NCBI GenBank assembly: GCA_025345505.1
Contig: JANVCC010000018.1
Coordinates: 54,641,656 to 54,705,655, forward strand
Direction: 5' to 3'
From: Todiramphus chloris collaris
Lineage: Eukaryota > Chordata > Aves > Coraciiformes > Alcedinidae
Length of the DNA: 64,000 bases
Made by a program: the position numbers and the translations under genes. The notes beneath the pieces were generated by a model. The model did no database searches. It had not been told where the DNA came from and saw only the letters and a list, made by a program, of their open reading frames with translations. Shown here in pieces: positions 14,538-26,800 of this stretch (within the stretch, counting starts at the first letter, position 1; each line of letters opens with the position of its first letter).

Positions 14538-14908
14538 TTATGCTCCTACAGTGAACCCCTGGGTAAAGCACAGAATTTTGTTCCTTTTGTTGATGGTTTT
14601 TGGTCTCAGACTGTCTTTGTGATCATTCTGCATGTGTTACCAACCATGTGTCTTGGGCCACTGCTCAAGAGGCTTGTACTTTCTGCCTTTGTAAAATCTC
14701 CTCAAGTTCACCTTCTGGTACTGACTGATAGCAGCCACGGCTCTGGCCATGGATTTGGAGACCACATCCATCTTGGAGAATTTAAAATTGTTTTCTCCCA
14801 GGACCTTCACCAGGTGGTGTTGAACATGCTCCATCTTCTGATCATCCAGTTGCACCAGCAGCTCCTTTTGTTCTTCCCTTGTCAATGTCAGGCCTTGATC
14901 TTTTCTAT
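14538..14908 (-). pseudogene. RPL35: RPL35 (uL29) processed pseudogene
   Basis: Read on the minus strand, 371 bases align end to end with the 123-codon ribosomal protein L35 frame, with no intron. Diagnostic matches are KIKA at the start, ELLVQLDDQKME, NLRRFYKGRKYKPL (family: NLRKFYKGKKYKPL) and a terminal stop at 14538-14540 in register. L35 is a large-subunit protein near the polypeptide exit. Disabling lesions: start ATG is ATA (14906-14908); TGA at codons 7 and 9; a one-base deletion near codon 13; one lysine codon lost after position 90; TAA at about codon 95; then a diverged but co-linear tail (for example NDHKDSL against NKHEESL). No poly-A tail or target-site duplication remains visible. 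RPL35 has introns in vertebrates, so this is a retrocopy, and an old one. A signal-peptide-like 116-residue frame here comes from the frameshift and upstream DNA. Confidence 0.9.
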
Positions 14909-17900
14909 AATGGTGGCAGCAGAATGGCTCCAAGTACAAGAGGCAGACACCAAGCGAGAAGAGGACCCATTGCAGACCTGGGTTCATCCTCTCAAGCCCA
15001 AGCTGCTAGCCCAGGAGACCTGCTCATTGCCTCAACAGGGAAAAAGATACAATGCAGTCAGTGACCACATAAAGGTAGAGATTTTAGAGTGCAGCATATC
15101 TGAACAGAAGGTAAGCAAAGACTTTTAACTTCATTTAATGCATTTCCCCCAACCATATTCTCAAGAGAGGCTAAATCATTTTGCTGGGATTTTCTACACA
15201 TGCACACACAGCATCAACCTGTTACTGATATTTAGTCTAGCAAATTTTCCAAGTGACAGATTTTCATATAATGGGCAATTACTGACTTCAGCAGTTGCAC
15301 CTATAGTAAAATTAGCTGCTAATTTTTATTTTGCTTGACTTTTGAGAGTAATCTGTCACACACAACCCAAAAACTACACTGAAACTGACACTAGTGGACA
15401 GCTAACAGCTCTGCATACCTAATTACATCCTGAAAAATCATTGGTTTAGTCAAAGGTAAAGTGATGATAGCAAAGGGAAAGTTTTTATGCGTTGTTCTGC
15501 AGGCAGTGCATCTATTAGACCTTCTGTATCTGAGATATTTACATTTAATGTTGTAAATATCCATATTTTCTCCACCAGCTGCACACCTGAAAAAAATCAT
15601 GCTTCCCTGCTTTCCCTGCAGGTCTCCCCTGTGCATGGAAAGGGATGAAGGAGGCCAAGAGGAAGAAGCAATGATATGCAAGGAAGTCTAGGAGTACAGC
15701 TGAGACTAGGTGAATGCATGTCAACCCTTTTCCTGTTCTGGGGAGCTTTCCAGAACAGAAAGATGCTCTGACTGCAGAATGGACTTTTCAGCTAAAATTG
15801 CATCTAAAGCTGGCTCCACTGAGAGGAGTGACAAACACTACAGACTTCCCATACAAGACTTTTCTTCACTGTAGAGACAATTTGCTGTTCAGACATTTTT
15901 CAGCTAAGAAAAAAAGGGTGGTTTTTTTGGGTTTTTTTTTTAATTTTATTTTGTTAGGCGGGGAAGAGGGAGACAGAGGATTGTGCTTAATGAATTTTCT
16001 TTGTGACGAAATTTGCAGTACTAATGTCTTTCACCATGTATTTAACTTAATAAAAGCTAAATCAATTATTAATCTTTACATTATGTTACAGTCCAGATTT
16101 CCTAAAGGTCACAAACTATGCACAGATAAAATGCTTTGCTGCAAGGGAAACTATCATCACAGATATTTCACAATAAGGTGGAGGATATTCTTCCTTTTTT
16201 TATTCCTTTTACTCCAGGTTATTAGAAAATATGTAACTGTTAAGAGGAACATAGTAACAGCAGCCAGGATATTCTATCTGCTTGCCCTTTAATCTTTCTG
16301 CTGTAATGCTAATGTGATAATTGATAACAATTATTTTAATAAATTTGTCTCAGTTCTGTATGTACTAAGCAGATTAATCTGTCTGTAGGAAAAAATAGTG
16401 CTGTATTTGATAATCTCCAAGGTAAAGTGTCTTCTTTATAATCACCTTTTTTGCAGATTTCTGCCCTTGACTTGATAGACAAATTAAAACCACTGTGAAA
16501 AAAATATGCACTATGCAGATATATACTTGCAGTATTACAAGTACGCTTTCAGACTCAGTCCCACACCACCCTTTTCAAAGTAAGCCTTTGCTTGCAAAGA
16601 AAACCCGTAAAAATTCTTTCCTCAGCATTTTATGGGATTAACAACTTATCTAAATGAACTATCTTTAAAATATTTACCAGATTCCAGTAACTAGAGGATA
16701 TTAAGAGGACACAACAAAGAGTACAAAATATATAAACCAAATGTTGAATGTATGTCTTCACTTTTTTTTTTACTTGTACTTTGCATTCCTATCTTTAACT
16801 ACAATAGTACACAATCATGTATCTGTGCTGCACTCTCCTGCAATTAGCCACATATGGATAATCTATTTTAGCATGCATGTTGCTTTGTATATGCCATGTT
16901 AGGCCACAAAAGCTATTTATATGATATGTAAGTATAACTTGCACTTACACAATATGCTACAAATTAAGGAACAATGAGAAAAGTAGTAAAAATCTGCTAG
17001 CATATTAGGCCAACAAAATACTCAGCCAAAAGCTGTCTAGATGGAAAGTTATATGCTTTTATTTAAGTTTTGCATTTAATTTAGTTAAGCTGATACAAAA
17101 AGATATATGCAAAAGCTCATTTCAATTTACACAAGGCTTATCACTGTTTGATTTATATAATTTAAAAATAAGCTTAAACCTAAAGAGAGTTTGATCTTAA
17201 GCTAAAGGGAGTTTAATCTCTTACCTTGTTCCCTCCTTTACTGTAGAAGTTCTGTGTAATTACCTTTATAGACAACCCCCTCATTCTACAAAATAACTGT
17301 AAAAAGTCTTTCCTATATAGTGTGTTATATACATGAATGAGGGTAGAGAAAAAGCATACATTTTACAATTACTATCTAGTACATACAGAGTGAGGAATGC
17401 AAAAAGGTGAACAAGAGGCACAAATGCTAAAGAACTTGAATTTAAAATTGCAGCACAACTTACAATCCAAATTAGTTTTTGTAACAAGGGTACAAGTTAC
17501 AAAGAATTTCAGTTTTTCTTCTAAAGCATATAGACCTCTAAGAGCACTAGATGACCACATACACTGTTTAAACCACTGTATCATTTTTAGCTACTTCAGA
17601 TTTTAGTGTATTGAAACAATAAATTCTGAAATTAAATCTTGCAAATGTACTCAACTAGCAAGAAAATAAGTGAAAGCACTTAATCTCATCTAAAATATGA
17701 ATAGTTCAATTTCCAGTATTCACATCTATTTACATTTTAAAATTAATCAACACATATAGATACACACCATACACATAAAGCATGACAGAAGAATTCAAAA
17801 GGATGCTGTACTAACTTCTATCTACATACAAAAAGGGGGAGAAATGCTGTGCAAAGTTAAAGTCTTCAACTAGTTACCATTTTTTAATGAAAATTTTAAT

Positions 17901-20007
17901 CCTCAGCTTTATAATTTCTTTTGCTTGTTAAAATACTGGCATCACATCGTTTTATTTGTTAATCTTTTGAAAACCCCAGCTTCCAGGTCAGAAGAGACTT
18001 CCAGAGTGAAAGTAGAAAAGGTATAATAGGATGAGGCTGATTTAAAAACTCTTGCAAATATTCTGATTTATTCCTGTTAAGCATGCAAATATGCTGCCTA
18101 AAGCCTTCCCCTTCCAGCCCTGGTCCTCCTAGGGAAATATGTAAATTCAAATATGTGCAGGCTAGCACAACCAGAAGATATATTTCCGAAGGGCTGTTCT
18201 CACCTGCCAAGTATCATGAAGCATTTTCCTAGAGAGAAACTTCTTTGGAGCAAGCAAAAAGCGAAAAAGCATAAATTCCCAGAGGAAATCTATTTGTCTG
18301 TTAACATTCACTACTGCTCAAGATATTCTCTCCGGTGTTATTCCAAGCTTTCTGCCCACCCAGTCGGAGGGCTTTGCATTACCGAGTTTGTGGCACCTGC
18401 CTTGGTAAGAGTAGAAGTGAATCTGGTGGTATACAGTTGAAAATCAAAACTTTACTCAAGGACAATGACAGAAAGCCCACTTCCAGAGATCCCTCAGACT
18501 CATCTGAACTCATAAGGCACAATCCAGTGAGAGCAGAGAGAATGGTCTGATTTTTAACAGGTCTTTCCAGTTTCAGTTCTGTGTTGTCAGAGTTGGCTGA
18601 GGTCGCTGAGCTCTCACTCAGACTCAGATCTGAACGCAGAAATACGACAAGTTCAGCATTAATAGCACTGAACGCTCAAGTTTTCCCACCGCTGATTTCT
18701 GAGACACAAAGTAGATATCTAAATAATGATCTAGATACAAATCTCAGTCTGTAACTACGAAACAGACAAATAAAGGTATTTTAATTGTAATGTAGGTGCA
18801 ATGAGCTCAGTTTTAAAACATGAGAAAATTACATGCAACAACATTATAAAATCCTATGTTTGCATTAGCTCAGATTTCTTTCTGGTCAGATCTCAAAACT
18901 GAAATGGATCATCAAAGGAAACATTAGTGAAATCATTACAGCAACACTCCTCACATACTAAATTGGGAAACTAAGAACATGCTTTTCAAGCTAGAGCCCA
19001 GTGTTGCCCGGTGGATGAGGCACAGGACTGAAACAATTTTTGTTAGTGGTCAGAAAAATGTCCCACTTCAAAGATGTCAACTCTAGCACCTTGGATGGAT
19101 TAAAGTTTAAATAATGATGGCATACTGTTTTCCTAAAACTTTGTTTCCTTTACAGTAGTACTGTGTATTTCCTATCCTACCATGCTGTACACTGTCACTC
19201 CATGTCCTTTAACAATTTTTTATCAGTCCCTTTACTTTAATAATGTACAGACTACTGCCAAAAATGTTTTTATATCTTAATGTTATATCAGCATGTTTTT
19301 TGATGAACTCCTGTATCCAAAGTCACCTTCCCACAGCATCAAAACCTATGATAAAAAATTCCAGACCTGGATGCTTCCTCTCCTGGGAAGGGGTTGGGGC
19401 TACAGTCATTCATCTCCTACAAGTCCCTCCCTCAAGCCCTGGGAATTTCTCATGAAAATACAGCACAAGGTTGGTTCTAGAATTTTCGAAGCATCTTGTG
19501 ATACTACTTCATGATAAGCACTATAGATATAGAAATAGATATAGATATAGATATTATGCACTATGTGGAGTTCAGGATAGATCAGAAGTTACAAGATCCA
19601 TTTTCTTCATTTTTACCATTGGCAGCAATGGCAGGAGTACAGACATTTTCTGTTCCAGTATGAACAAACTTTTATCAGTGTTGTTTTAAAAGACACTGTC
19701 TTAAAAATATTTGCGTCACAGAGAGTTAGCCTGTGCTGCTGATTTCAGTGTTGCTTCGGCCAACAGAGATGCTCTGGCTGTCTCATTACTTGGAGAGCAG
19801 GAATAACTAAGAAGGTTACACAGCCAAGCCTCTTCTGCCAGATCCAAAGCCAACCACAGACTTTGATAAGCATTCAGTCAGGATTTTAGTGTTTGCATTG
19901 TATTTTCCTTCTGCCGCACTGTTGAGGGATAATTGTATTTGTATTTATCCTAATGACACAATTATGAGTTCAAATTTGCCCTTTTCATGTGATGTCAATG
20001 GAGCTAA
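14909..20007. other. Non-coding DNA, no gene seen; possible conserved block
   Basis: 16290-16400 is AT-rich with clustered TAAT/ATTA homeodomain-type cores and no repeat signature, as many vertebrate enhancers look. A 192-codon frame at 15714-16292 has no recognisable domain. Confidence 0.5.
19522..19555 (+). repeat. (ATAGAT)n microsatellite
   Basis: TATAGATATAGAAATAGATA followed by further ATAGAT units; six-base period with one mismatch. Confidence 0.9.
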
Positions 20008-20099
20008 TGGCATCCCCTCAGGATTAAACAAAGCAGTAAGCAAATCTCAAACCCAGGTAGCTACTTCTCTGGGAATAATAAAATGCAAAAGGCTAGGCA

Positions 20100-20125
20100 T
20101 GCTATTTCCTCTAGAGGAAATAGCA
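20100..20125. other. 26-bp perfect palindrome
   Basis: The half-site is TGCTATTTCCTCT followed at once by its exact inverse, with no spacer. The centre TTCC-TCTA-GAGGAA resembles a STAT/ETS-type dyad. It lies just downstream of the first copy of the 20 kb duplication. It could be a dimer-binding site or a cruciform-prone sequence. Confidence 0.9.
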
Positions 20126-20310
20126 GAATTTTATGCATGTAGGATCTAGTGAAGAGGGCTTTTGAGGCTGGATGGGTTCCAACTTTACATACATTAAATA
20201 CCAGTTTGTGTGTTCATTTAGATAATAAAATAGTAATGTATTGAAATACTGGAAATATGTAATTTTAAAAAACTATAACCACTATCACTAGCTATATTTG
20301 TAAATCCACT

Positions 20311-20350
20311 ATCATAGAATCATAGAATCATAGAATCATAGATTCTATGG
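20311..20350 (-). mobile_element. CR1 tail repeat remnant at a duplication junction
   Basis: Four copies of the 8-mer TCATAGAA (the reverse of the CR1 tail) followed by GATTCTATGG, which is its inverse. There is no CR1 body on either side. It sits exactly between the two halves of a local duplication (20008-20465). Confidence 0.6.
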
Positions 20351-21114
20351 CATCCCCTCCAGATTAAACAAAGCAGTAAGCAAATCTCAAACCCAGGTAT
20401 TAAAATACTGGAAATATGTAATTTTTAAAAACTATAACCACTATCACTAGCTATATTTGCAAATTCTATAAGTTTATTAAGGATTTTCACCTGAAAAAGC
20501 ACTACTTAAAAATCAACACCCTTCCTTAGCTTGGGAGTCTTAAAATCAAGTCTAAATCTGCACAAAGTTGACTAAATAACATTAACTTTCCTTTTTCTTT
20601 CCCATATCCAGTGAATTGACTCTGTATTTTTGTAATAAAGGGTAACAGGAGTGCCTGTTAAAAGGATTTTCACTGCCTTGACTTCACATCAAGGCAGCAC
20701 AGCATAACTGAAACAGCTTCACAACTGAGGGTTTGGGGTTTTTTTAAATCAATGGCTATTCTATTTTTCTATTTTTTCAAGTGAACGGAAATTGACCTTC
20801 ATTGTCTCTTTAGTCAATCCAGCTCAGAATCAAAGAGCAAGTTAATTATAACCATTTAAAACTTAACAGTTGAAGCCTTTTGATGTAATATCACATTCAT
20901 TTCTAATTAACTGTACATATGTCTTGCCGAGTTATCCAATAACTCTTGAGATCTGTCAGCATAAAACCTTAATAAAAGCACGAACACTTCAGGATGAAGA
21001 TTAGACAATCCTTATATAAGAAGCAACAGAAGGTGACAGGGAACAAGACTGCATATAGGAAGAATTATCTGCCTAACTGCTTTCGCCGATGTTCTGTACA
21101 ACATGGCTGCTCTT

Positions 21115-21140
21115 GCTGCTGCTGCTGCTGCTGCTGCTGC
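21115..21140 (+). repeat. (GCT)n trinucleotide microsatellite
   Basis: Eight GCT units plus GC, in non-coding DNA. Open frames through it (poly-Cys, poly-Ala) are repeat artefacts. Confidence 0.95.
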
Positions 21141-22212
21141 ATAGTGTCTCAGTGTCCTGAAAGTCTGGGTGGTCAATTTAGTTTTATAAGCAAAACCAAA
21201 ATACAAGTAGCTACGTATTTCAGCCTTTTCAATGACCCCTTGTGTAAAGTTTTAATTTGGTCAAGCATGAACATTTCTTTTCTGTGGCTATTTACAGCCC
21301 CTGTCCTAGAACCCGGTCATCAAAATCAGTGAAAGCCAACCCAGAAGCCCAGTGGAGTAAGCTGAATTCAAAGATACAATGTCCTCTCCAAGTGAAACCT
21401 CTCCAGTGACCAGATTCACTGGTCATGGAGTTTGGGTTGGGTTGTGGGCTTTGCAATAGGATCCAGCAATGTGCTAGGAGAGTTTGGGATCTTAATGTCA
21501 TTTCTCTGAAAATTAAGCTACACATAGTTCATCAAGTTTATTATTATCAGCATTATTTCTAACACCTTTACTCCTAAAAATAACTATGCTTGAAAAAAGA
21601 CATGGTGATACACAATTTTCATTCCATATGGCTCTTAAAATAGCAATGATCTAAATAGTAGGGCTAAGAAAAAGAGATAAAGTCATTGTATGCCTGCTTT
21701 CTTCAGAGCTGCTTCTATCACCCAAGTGATAAATTAAGGGGTTTTTCACTTGGTGTGGGAAGGATAGGAGTGGGATGGTTCTCCACTCTGCTTCTTCAAC
21801 TTTAAATATTATCTTGAGTAAGGCAGGCAGAATGAAACTGAACCAAGCACTGTCCTCAGAGCTCTGTTCACCCCACCAGGCACACCTACCCACAGCTGAA
21901 GTATATAAAATGGAGTGTAATCTCTCTGCTCACAGTAGTGAAACTCAGGGGATAAAGGTCATCTTCATCCACAGTGGTAACCATAAATCAGCATAAGAGT
22001 GATCACCATGTGGAGGAATATAGAAACCAGAACCAAATGGCTGAAGACCCTTTGGAAAGAGTGGATGAAAGTCTGGGGCAGGATGCTGGAAAGACATAAA
22101 CATCCAAGATCAGGAGGGGAAGAAGCTGTGTTGATTTTTCTTAATTATAATTTAAACATTATTTGGGGGGTACTCTGGAAGAAAGTTTTACAACAGCCCT
22201 GAGGACAGGAAA

Positions 22213-22216
<4 letters not shown>

Positions 22217-22248
<32 letters not shown>
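22217..22248 (+). repeat. Poly-A tract, 32 bases
   Basis: The longest homopolymer in the window. The DNA just upstream shows no recognisable cDNA and no AATAAA close by, so a retrocopy tail is possible but not supported. Confidence 0.95.
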
Positions 22249-22251
<3 letters not shown>

Positions 22252-23768
22252 ACCTTTGGACTTTTCCACTCTATTCTAAGGCATATAATTATAGGTTATT
22301 GTTACTTTGGAAGAATGAAAAATGAATCTGTACTGGATAATTAGAAAAGTCAGGAAAAGAAGCAAGTCTGAGGCAACAGCAGGCACCACTGGAGGAAATA
22401 CATACATTACAACATTTTCATTTGTGGAAGCGTGAGACACCATGAAGCAAACTACTGTATATTCTTCACTTCTGAACTCCATTGAAATCAGTGAGGAGAC
22501 AGGAGAGAAACAATGTCAATCATCCTCAAAGTATGTTTTCCATATTTTTCTCCAGAAAGAGGCCTGCTTTATTCTATTCATTGATAATCCATTGTACTTA
22601 GTAGATAGGTGTGGTATTTTGTTTTCACTTCACTGGGTTTTTTGCCCCACTGAAAATTTGTAACCAGTAAGCCTATTCCTGCCAAGGTCTGGGAAGAATC
22701 AGACAGAGGAACTTCTGTTGCATAATTCTGTATCCAGTTAGACTTAAAATAAAAGCATATAATTGACCACAAAAATTAGTTTTGTCCTCACAAAATCTTT
22801 CCAAAAAATACTGAAAGGAAATTATGTCACCAAGGATATTTTTTATTCAAATGTTTTTGTTTAGCTTCTCATAACAGCCAGCTAGCTGTCATGAAAGTGC
22901 TTTTATATTGACAGTGTTTCTCAGCATGAATGATCTCAGAATGTTTTGGGGATTTTTTTGGTGTCTGTTTTTTTTCTTGGGTTGTTGTTTTTTTTTTTTA
23001 ATGGGAAAATATTCACCACTGAAATCCAGCCCCTTTGGCTTGGAAGAAGGCAGGCAGCTAAGCAAATGGGATATGAAAAGGTCATACAACTATAAAATGA
23101 AGTAAATTATGGCTAGTCCTTACAAGCAAAGCTATGCACTGTCAAAGTGGGACCAGAATGATTTCAATATCCATAGACTGTTTCTGTTTTTAAGGTCCCC
23201 ACTGAGCAAGGTCTTCACACTGAAACAAAACTTAATAGAGATTCACCTAGGAAACCAGAAGCTCTTGTTCTGAGGTTATGGGATATAGCAAACCTAAATT
23301 ATCAGCCTGTAAGCTCTCACTGCTCTTGCCCTAACCAGATGTTAAGCTGAACTTGGGATAAATTCAAACACAATTCTCCAACTTGTACAGACTGTACTGC
23401 AAGAAATTATTACAATTTAGCAGCACACAAGCCATTTCCTCAGTGTAGCTGTACTAGGTATCTGGCAAATGAATGGCATAATTTAACTTTCATGGGTCTG
23501 AGACACTAATGGCTGAATCTGCAGGACTTTTAGGTTCTTCCCACACTTTCAGATCTGACAACAACAACCAAAATGTAAACTCTTCATGTATGACCTATAG
23601 ACCTTCAAAGACATACCTAGATTCACTTTGTTCATACTTCTAATAGATTTAAATCTCCACTGGAAACTGTCCTCTCCATATAATCAGAAAAGCAGTCCTA
23701 TTATTTATGACGTCCGCGTTTAGACCAGTCTACCTCAAAGCACTGGCTATAAATACATCAATCACTTT

Positions 23769-23811
23769 GTGTGGTGTGGTGTGATGTGATGTGATGTGAT
23801 GTGATGTGATG
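23769..23811 (+). repeat. (GTGAT)n pentanucleotide microsatellite
   Basis: Imperfect GTGGT units followed by six or so GTGAT units. Confidence 0.95.
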
Positions 23812-26800
23812 GCCAGTTTACCAAGCAACTAAAAGCTTCTTCCAGTAAGCACTACATGAAATCCCATTCAGGGATTCACTACTGAAACCAAGCAGAGGTC
23901 AGCAGCTTGCATGATCAGGAACTTTCTGCACAGAAACAAGTTCGACGCAAAACTGCAACAGCTGTTGATTATGAAAACCTGAAAGATTGTGATGAAAGGA
24001 CTGAAAATTTAATACAAAAGAAACGTGTATTGGAAAGCAGTTATCTAGACAGTCATTTATAGTTCATAAATGTGAAAACTCCATATTGTGTAAAAAGAGC
24101 CATGGGATGCTCCTTAACTCCTACTTTAAGTCAATAAAAAGACAAAGCTGGGAAAGCAAGCCTGGGGTCCAAAAATCTGCTATCACACTCTGCCTTAATA
24201 TTCTTTTTTGGAAATGCAGTCTGAGGCTGTGTGAGTTTCGGTCTGTGTTACTTGTCCTAGCAGGTTATTCCAGAGAATCAGTCTCTGATGCTGGGAGGCC
24301 ACCTTCTTCATTCCAGTATAAGTCTATCTGTGCTCCTCCACAGACTCTGACAATCATTTACACTTCTTTTTAAGTTTTTTAAATACTTTTTTTTTTTCTC
24401 CTTCCCAATATTTACTGGCCTGTTGTTTTTATAAGCAACATAAAAATCCCCTCTCACTCCTTTTCTCCCTGACCAAAGTGATTTGAGCTTCTCATTCTCT
24501 TGGTTCTTCCTATTTTCTCCCTTTGTCCTGCTGCTGGGGCAGTGAACAAGTGGCTATGTGGGTACTCAGCTGTGTGCTGAGGCCAACCCTACACATATAA
24601 ACAAGATGCATTTCTAAGGTAAAACAAATTTCTCCAGTCTTTCAGAAAGTCCAGCTGAAGATCTAAACTAAAGAGTTTCTGCCTTCTACAAAAGTAAATG
24701 GAGAGAACACCCAGCAACCAGGATTCATCAAAGTCTCTGTTTTGGCTACCGAAGCTTACATACCTAGCAAGAAAGTCTCTTACCCAGGTAACAGAAAGAA
24801 AGGAAAAGTTAGAAAACAGAAGAACCCAAAGGTATTATTACTTACGTAAAACTGTAAGAAGAAAATGTAAAGTTTAGAAATATTGCTCCAGAACGACTCC
24901 CAGTGAAATGTCCATCAGATGAAAGACACCACAGATCAAAAAGATCTGGTAGATAAGACAACAAATGGCAAAGCCTGCAATCCCCAGATTAAGAGGAAAA
25001 AGTGGAAGGGGGAGGAATAGCCTTGAAATGATGTTCATATAAATTACCTGTTTTCAAATGTGCTTGGCCTTACAGAGTTGCTTCTAAGACGCCAGCAGAG
25101 CAGGGTGCTGCAGCATGTCAGCAGTTATTCCTGAAAACTCCGGGGGGAAGGGGGAGGCATCAGATGACTATAAAATAAAAAACAGTGCCAATATTTAGAA
25201 AGGATATAAATGTTGACAAAACTTCAGTTCTGTTTCAGAAAAAAAAAAATAATTAAAAAAAAAAAGATAGTTAAGTACCTAGAAGAAAAGGAAAAGAGCG
25301 AGAGTTTGTCAAGAACACATTGTTCCAATCCCTTCTAGTTTCCTTCTAGGGCAATGTAATAACTGACTTTAGCAAAACCTCTGGTTCCTGCTTTTTCCTA
25401 CCCAACATATTCTGGATTAAATGTCCCTAGAATGGAAGAGCATTGGTGGATAACCATGCCTACAGAGTATTTTCTATTGTGGCACTGAGACACTGGAAAG
25501 ATGTAGTGACTGTAGTTCTGCAAGGGTCTTCCCTAGAAACAATATGTTCAGCATTTAAATTAACCACATGAATGATACAATACTTAATACAAATATTGGC
25601 AACACAAAGCTGGAAGGGATTGCAACCACAAAATAAAAAATTAAAAAAAAAAATTATCTTGTTTAGAAAAAGCAAAATGTTATTCAGGTATGAAAAGTGT
25701 AAAAAGAGTTTTTGGGAACAGAGAATAGGAAGCCACTGGCTAAGTCACAGTTCTGCTGAAACTGACTGGAAGATTATAAAAATTTAAAAGCTAAATATGA
25801 GTTAACAACATCATGGTGTTGCCATAATAAATTGAAAAAAAAAGACAAACAATACACTAGGCTTCTAATTAGGATTACAGATTGCAAGATTTATAAAGGG
25901 ATCCTTCTGTTCTGTCCAACATCAGCAAGAACTTTGATATAAAGTACAGCTCTTGACAATAATTCAAGGAAGATGCAGAACAACCAGACAAGCGTAGAGC
26001 AGAGCAACAAGAACAATGAGAGCTAGGAAACACTCTTGGCTAGGGAAGATGGATAAAATTAGAAGAGAAGCTGAGGGTAGACACAGTAAATCTTTCAAAA
26101 GCAGAATAAACTGAAATAAACAGGAAATTATTAGTTTATTCTCTAACGTCAGTTTAGACGTCCTAACATATCCCACTTGGCCTCAGCTGCCTGTTCAGGA
26201 TGGTGTCCTGTATGAAAACAGGTTAAGCCTCCAGATTTGCCATAGGAAATCTAAAATGTCACTGGGCAGCTTTGACAACAATCTCTCCTGTGTGAGAGAG
26301 GATGACTGGCATATAGACTATGCTGTGGGCAACAGACCTCAAGGCTAAGTTAATACTGGGCAGTGTACCTTCTCCCTATGCTCCATTCACTTTGGGAATG
26401 ACTCATTTCATCCAAAAGTCTTATGTCTGAAATAAATTAGATGTCTTGCACTCTAGAAATGTTTACTTGCATCCATTCTCCACAAGGTGAGGGTGACTAA
26501 AGCAGGTGTAGATGTATGTGCTGTAAATATCTATAGTTATATCAAATTAATTTCCTTTCATTGTACAAATATTAACTCCCAGGTCATCCAATATTTTCTC
26601 TCCATCACAAGTAATGGTCTTGATGAAAGAAATACAGACTGAAGTTCTACAACCTATGCTAAAAAGAAGGTCAAATTGTAAATCTGATGTTTATTCTTTT
26701 AACCTACTCTGTATAAGCAACCTCAACCCTTCTATACAGTGTTCCACTAAACTTCTGTAACTCTGATAAGAATCAGCATTACACACTATCAATAAATCAT

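Larger units (their letters stand above)
20008..20465 (+). repeat. Local direct duplication with internal deletion
   Basis: 20348-20399 repeats 20008-20059 (TGGCATCCCCTC through AACCCAGGTA). 20400-20462 repeats 20240-20302 (GAAATACTGGAAATATG through AGCTATATTTG). The second copy thus lacks the 180 bases between them. The deletion point shares GTA, and the duplication point shares ATGG beside a CR1-tail 8-mer array. Confidence 0.9.

Noticed and set aside
14637-14987. 116-residue secreted-looking protein on the minus strand
   Set aside because: The C-terminal two thirds is the RPL35 pseudogene; the hydrophobic head is out-of-frame upstream DNA joined by the one-base deletion.
14619-15128. 169-codon plus-strand frame
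   Set aside because: Antisense to the RPL35 pseudogene; inherits openness from the old coding sequence.
15714-16292. 192-codon plus-strand frame
   Set aside because: No recognisable domain, contains translated T- and A-runs, lies in AT-rich non-coding DNA, no splice or promoter context.
22000-22248. Retrocopy with a poly-A tail ending at 22248
   Set aside because: No cDNA recognised upstream of the A-run and no nearby polyadenylation signal; more likely a simple homopolymer.
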